A DNA stretch of 64,000 nucleotides from Ascidiaceihabitans sp047624005 (GTDB taxonomy: Bacteria > Pseudomonadota > Alphaproteobacteria > Rhodobacterales > Rhodobacteraceae). The notes under the pieces are model-generated. The model saw only the letters and a list, made by a program, of their open reading frames with translations, had not been told where the DNA came from and made no database searches. The translations under genes and the position numbers were made by a program. Of the stretch, positions 60,233-64,000 are shown piece after piece (within the stretch, counting starts at the first letter, position 1; every line of letters begins with the position of its first letter). The stretch spans positions 1 to 64,000 of the forward strand of contig JBLHPE010000007.1 of the NCBI GenBank assembly GCA_047624005.1, given 5' to 3'.

Positions 60233-61240
60233 ATGTCGATCGGTAATGAAAAGACTCTTATGCTAACGGTGATGCGTAACGAGGCACCCTATATTCTAGA
60301 ATGGGCTGCTCACCATTTCACACTTGGCATTGATGACCTGCTTATTTTTACCAATTTCTGTACCGACAATACTGACAAGGTTTTGGACCGCCTAGAAGTA
60401 TTGATGCCCCATAGAGTCAAGCACCAGCCAAACCCCAAAGTCATGTTTCCTGATCGCGGAATGTGGCACATTATGGCGCTGCGCTATGCTGGTCATTTCG
60501 GGCGTTATCGCGCAGCTGATTGGCTATACGTCACCGATGCGGATGAATTTCTAAACCTAAAAGACGACATCAACACGTTGGATGAATTGTTTGAGGCAAC
60601 AGGCCCCGCGGACGCTGTTTCCTTTACGTCCGTTGCCTTCAACAGCAATGGACACAAGCACGCATCACTTGATCCCGTGACGCAAAGGTTCACACAAACC
60701 TCGACAGATTTTGGAGCCGCAGCGGCAACAGGCCAACCTGCATACACAGCCGTAAAAACCCTTTATCGCAATTCGATTGTTGGTCCCCGTCGCCCCCATC
60801 GCCCCGTCACAAAAGAGTTTTCAAAGACAGGCGCAAAGTGGGTAAATGGATCGGGCGCGCCGCTGCCTGCGGATTGGACCGATGGATCAGGAAAAGCTAT
60901 TGACGGTAACGGCACACGCGATTTTGCCCAACTAAACCACTATGCGATAAAAAGCGCTGCCGAGTTTTTGCTGAAGGTTGATCGGGGCGATGCGGTTAAC
61001 GCTGATCGACTTGGTGCGTCTGAAAAGTACTGGGCGCATGGGAATCGCACTGGTATCATGGACAAAACCGGTGCCGGACTGTCGCCTGAGGCACAGGAAA
61101 TGTACGATTATTTTCTGTCCGATCCCGAATTGCGCGCACTGCATGAAGAGTCGTTCCAATTGCGCGAAGCTCAGTTGGCTAATATTTTAAAGACTGAAGG
61201 TGGCGAAAATCTAGCGAAAGCTATTGGCTATTTCGACTGA
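60233..61240 (+). CDS. GT2-like glycosyltransferase
   Basis: 335 residues of the DUF4422-neighbouring Glyco_tranf_2_4 type. MLTVMRNEAPYILEWAAHH opens the fold, WLYVTDADEFLNL holds the DxD, and GSGAPLPADW with QLNHYAIKSAAEFL completes the pattern shared with its convergent neighbour. Both probably work on the same glycan. It stands alone on the plus strand within the locus; its stop is 2 bp from the neighbour's. Confidence 0.82.
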   Translation: MSIGNEKTLMLTVMRNEAPYILEWAAHHFTLGIDDLLIFTNFCTDNTDKVLDRLEVLMPHRVKHQPNPKVMFPDRGMWHIMALRYAGHFGRYRAADWLYVTDADEFLNLKDDINTLDELFEATGPADAVSFTSVAFNSNGHKHASLDPVTQRFTQTSTDFGAAAATGQPAYTAVKTLYRNSIVGPRRPHRPVTKEFSKTGAKWVNGSGAPLPADWTDGSGKAIDGNGTRDFAQLNHYAIKSAAEFLLKVDRGDAVNADRLGASEKYWAHGNRTGIMDKTGAGLSPEAQEMYDYFLSDPELRALHEESFQLREAQLANILKTEGGENLAKAIGYFD

Positions 61241-61242
61241 AA

Positions 61243-63042
61243 CTAGGCTGTTGGCGTGCGGTCCAGAATGATTACCTCTGGGATTGAAAGGTCTTCATTT
61301 GGCTGCATTTCAATCTTTATGCCCTTCGCACTTTGCCCATGAAACTCCCGCGCCGCGTTCCCAGTCAAAGCAACACGCTTTGCACTGCCAAAATTAATTT
61401 GAGCCAATAAGCCACTGCCAAGCTCTTCATAACTGATACGAACGACATCGGGTCTTACGTCAGCGATCAACGCGTCAATCGCAGCGATCGTTTTCTTTGG
61501 GTCATCTTTGTGAACGATCTGAATATTGGATTGCGCATAACGTTCACCAAAATCAAATGCGTTTCGTTCGAAAATACTGTCTGCGATTACAGTTCGTGAA
61601 GCGTTGTCTTCTTGCGCAACAACATGGGTGCGGCCCTGCAATTTACACGCATACATCGAGAGGAAATTGACCCCAGCCCCCAAATCCAAAAGGCGTTCAC
61701 CATCCTGAACGACCCGTTCCGTCAGCCGCGCCAATTTGCGTTGGTATTTTCCGCGCATAACCATGTCCAACATTGATGGCGCAAACACACGCACATCGGC
61801 GGGCACTTCGATATCATGGTTCGAAACCCAATCGACCGCGGATTCAACTGAAACATCAATATCCCCCACGACAAACCCATCGCCACCTTCGGATGTATCA
61901 CGGAACTCCGGTGATGGTTTGGTGCGGCGTTCTTCAATCGGTCGATCAGAGTTTTGCTTTTCGACACGTGACATCAGCGCTTTGATTTCATCAGGGTCCC
62001 GCGCCTTTGGCGGCTTCGCCTCAACCTGAGTGATCGGAATTTTACCAGCTTCAATCAATCCAGATTTTAGTTCTTCATAGGCTTCCGTCTTGCGGTAATC
62101 ATCAAGCCTAGCTTCGACACGATCAAGTGCGTCAAAGTGTAGTTTGGACAAAACCGGGTCGGTCAGCAACCCGTCCATGATCGCCTTACGGCGTTCTTTG
62201 TAACGCAGAACCTTATCATCCAGCACTTCGTTTCGATCTTGAAGCGCCCAATAGTCAGAATTATATTTGTCTTTTTTGTTGTTCACGTTGCCACGGAATT
62301 TGCGGATTGCGTAACTGTCCACGGACTTCACCGCATAATGGTTCAATTGCGCCCACTGATATCCAACGGTGCGACGGATCGAACGCCAACCACGGAACTT
62401 GAAATAGTCCTCCATCGGCAGGCCAGATCCATTCAGCCATTTTACAGTATCAGGAAATTCAGTCTCAAGATGACGGTTTTTGATCGACGGGCGATGGATC
62501 CCCAGTTTCCAATAATCGTGGTCGAACTTAAAGAAAGTCTTTACGCCCCAGCCCTTGTTCCAAGTCGGCGGTGCCGCATAAAGATATTGTTCGGTGACTG
62601 GTTCACGGCTCCAATCAACAACATTACCAGACCCAAATATCCGCCAAGTGATAACGATGCCATTGGCATCACCCGCCGCCGACAGCATTGGATCAAGTGT
62701 ACCATCACCATAATTGATACACAGGAATTCATCCGCATCAAACATCAATACCCAGTCCGCTTCGCGCACCTTCGGTTCCGCTTGGGCATGTTTCATCGCA
62801 GAAGGCTGCGGCTTAACGCCTTCTGGAATATCGTTGCGACGATGATACCCCAGACCCAATTCTTCCAAACGTATCAACATATCGTCGGTGCCGTCAGAAC
62901 AGTCATTGGTGTAGACAAGGATTTTGGTGAAGCCGACAGCAAGATGGTGGGCGTACCACTCCAATAGAAATGGCGCCTCGTCCTTCATCATCGAAATGGC
63001 CAGAAGGTTGCCGTGCGGACTTTTATGCGGTTTGAGTTTCAC
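61243..63042 (-). CDS. GT2-like glycosyltransferase fused to a methyltransferase-like domain
   Basis: 599 residues. Residues 1-300 repeat the GT2 pattern: ISMMKDEAPFLLEWYAHH, VLMFDADEFLCINYGDG and QLNHYAVKSVDSYAIRKFRG. A charged linker (about 335-400) leads to a Rossmann-like domain with GERLLDLGAGVNFLSMYACK (about 445-465), resembling FkbM-type methyltransferases. The DADEFL-to-LNHYAVKS signature parallels the convergent gene. The start is GTG 63042. The two-domain enzyme could add and then methylate a sugar, an inference. Confidence 0.8.
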   Translation of the reverse strand: MKLKPHKSPHGNLLAISMMKDEAPFLLEWYAHHLAVGFTKILVYTNDCSDGTDDMLIRLEELGLGYHRRNDIPEGVKPQPSAMKHAQAEPKVREADWVLMFDADEFLCINYGDGTLDPMLSAAGDANGIVITWRIFGSGNVVDWSREPVTEQYLYAAPPTWNKGWGVKTFFKFDHDYWKLGIHRPSIKNRHLETEFPDTVKWLNGSGLPMEDYFKFRGWRSIRRTVGYQWAQLNHYAVKSVDSYAIRKFRGNVNNKKDKYNSDYWALQDRNEVLDDKVLRYKERRKAIMDGLLTDPVLSKLHFDALDRVEARLDDYRKTEAYEELKSGLIEAGKIPITQVEAKPPKARDPDEIKALMSRVEKQNSDRPIEERRTKPSPEFRDTSEGGDGFVVGDIDVSVESAVDWVSNHDIEVPADVRVFAPSMLDMVMRGKYQRKLARLTERVVQDGERLLDLGAGVNFLSMYACKLQGRTHVVAQEDNASRTVIADSIFERNAFDFGERYAQSNIQIVHKDDPKKTIAAIDALIADVRPDVVRISYEELGSGLLAQINFGSAKRVALTGNAAREFHGQSAKGIKIEMQPNEDLSIPEVIILDRTPTA

Positions 63043-63062
63043 AGGTCTTGCCTAAGCGCGAT

Positions 63063-63869
63063 CTAGCGCAAGGCTTTAGAAGGATCGATGCCGATCTGTT
63101 CGCACATCCGCGCGGCATACGAACCAGGCAACGGCGCATTCTTTTCCCACCACGGTTTTGTACCATTAGTGTACAAGTGCACAGACAACGTATTTTCGGT
63201 GAAGTGCCCTTCAACATTCCCATGCGGATCATAGAAAACATCATTCAACTGGAATGGCACCGGATACAAAACATCACGGTCGCTGGCCTTTTCAAACTGA
63301 CCTGTTTGCTTGGCAAAATAGGTGAATGCTTGGGGGCCAAACGCAGTCCGCTCTGCATTATAAATGCGTGCAGCATGAGACAAGCTGGTGTCTTGGCGAT
63401 CATATTTCTTACGCTGGTTCTTGTTCCACCACGCAGGATAATCAGGCAAGTTATCGTAATAATCTAACAACTGATCCATCAATTCGCATTCTTGTGGCAT
63501 ACCAACGACACCACAGTTCAATGCCCCTGCCATGCCGTGGCGACCAAAGATATATTCGTCATCTTCCGGGAAAGGTTGATGGCAAAATGCATCGCAATCG
63601 ATCCAAATCGCACCCGTTTTTTGGATCATTTTGTAACGGAAAACATTCGATAAAAAAGATGCGCTTGTTGCTTCAATTAACTCACGGTCCAAATCCATAA
63701 TCTCGGATGCGGGCCGCACCTCGATCCCATCAGGTACGTTTGAAACTGTGTCCGCACAATACAGGATCGTTTCATGACCCTGCACAACATGCGACATAAG
63801 ACATAATTGGTTTAAATAATGAAGCTTTTCACCAATCCATAGGGAGGCGACTGCGCGACGTTCACTCAT
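63063..63869 (-). CDS. Glycosyltransferase with DxD motif (GT32/capsular synthesis type)
   Basis: 268 residues. FRYKMIQKTGAIWIDCDAFC holds the DCD metal motif, ALNCGVVGMPQECELM follows, and VHLYTNGTKPWWEK closes the site, as in GT32-type sugar transferases. YKM-x-GA-x-WIDCD is the standard form R..L..xGGxYxDxD. It is 20 bp upstream of the GT2-methyltransferase gene. ATG 63869 follows GAGGAC. The 131 bp beyond it hold nothing I can assign. Confidence 0.82.
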   Translation of the reverse strand: MSERRAVASLWIGEKLHYLNQLCLMSHVVQGHETILYCADTVSNVPDGIEVRPASEIMDLDRELIEATSASFLSNVFRYKMIQKTGAIWIDCDAFCHQPFPEDDEYIFGRHGMAGALNCGVVGMPQECELMDQLLDYYDNLPDYPAWWNKNQRKKYDRQDTSLSHAARIYNAERTAFGPQAFTYFAKQTGQFEKASDRDVLYPVPFQLNDVFYDPHGNVEGHFTENTLSVHLYTNGTKPWWEKNAPLPGSYAARMCEQIGIDPSKALR

Positions 63870-64000
63870 ACTACTGTCCTCTTGAATGACACTTTTCCAG
63901 TGTTCGTTTCCTTAATTTAAGATAGCGTAGCCACTTAGGCGTTGTAAACAAGGGCGTCGGTGACAAGATTGACTTGTTGCTGGCACCGTGACAAAAAAAT

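Noticed and set aside
62239..62967. Plus-strand 242-codon frame
   Set aside because: Antisense to the GT2-methyltransferase gene, with basic low-similarity composition.
1..64000. tRNA genes or CRISPR arrays
   Set aside because: No cloverleaf-like TPsiC/acceptor pattern and no regular repeat-spacer array were noticed by eye; a covariance-model scan was not possible.

Overview
The window looks like chromosome from an alphaproteobacterium of the Roseobacter group (Rhodobacteraceae). The evidence is gene content: an mreBCD-mrdA-rodA cluster, a methylmalonyl-CoA epimerase next to a DUF1467 gene, RpoH next to cobU, dut-coaBC with a membrane-anchored MoeB-like protein, and a penicillin-binding protein activator divergent from rsmI. 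No rRNA, tRNA or CRISPR array was seen.

Layout. (1) Positions 1-5300 are accessory DNA: a small winged-helix protein, a Panacea-domain protein translationally coupled to a two-helix membrane protein (a likely PanA/PanT toxin-antitoxin pair), an intact IS1595/ISXO2-type transposase divergent from a DUF6471 gene over an operator-like region, an orphan membrane protein, a gene remnant, and an orphan protein with a glycine-zipper segment. (2) 5371-12000: nadE, an 18-repeat MORN protein, an SDR enzyme, and leuA preceded by an unannotated leucine-rich leader peptide with alternative hairpins. (3) 12135-18728: the cell-elongation operon mreB, mreC, mreD, mrdA, rodA, then ghrA. (4) 18774-36300: housekeeping genes, including an M3 peptidase, dut-coaBC, rpoH, two cobalamin-type genes, comM, gshB-hydrolase, yraN-rsmI, a PBP activator with glnD, and agmatinase. 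(5) 36373-51100: mixed core and metabolic genes, including an iron-dependent alcohol dehydrogenase, murJ, a rhomboid-like protein, trpS, an HDAC-like deacetylase, the mce-DUF1467 pair, a response regulator and aspS. (6) 51282-63869: a surface-glycan locus with six glycosyltransferase genes of different families, a sulfatase-like enzyme fused to RTX repeats, a jelly-roll protein, an SGNH/SASA-like protein and an alpha/beta hydrolase.

How the genes work together. The mre operon builds the rod-elongation machine (MreBCD scaffold, PBP2 transpeptidase, RodA glycosyltransferase); murJ and the PBP activator act on the same wall pathway from separate loci. leuA appears to be controlled by ribosome stalling on its leader peptide. 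In the last region, overlapping stops and starts tie the SASA-like, jelly-roll and RTX-sulfatase genes into one transcription unit, and the hydrolase to a GT-A glycosyltransferase. This suggests one pathway that makes and modifies an extracellular polymer.

The strongest candidates for new biology are the Panacea/membrane-protein pair, the RTX-sulfatase glycan locus, the leuA leader, the paired TGTACA palindromes upstream of murJ, and the MORN protein built as a duplicated block of nine repeats. All family assignments come from reading the translated sequence; no search was run.
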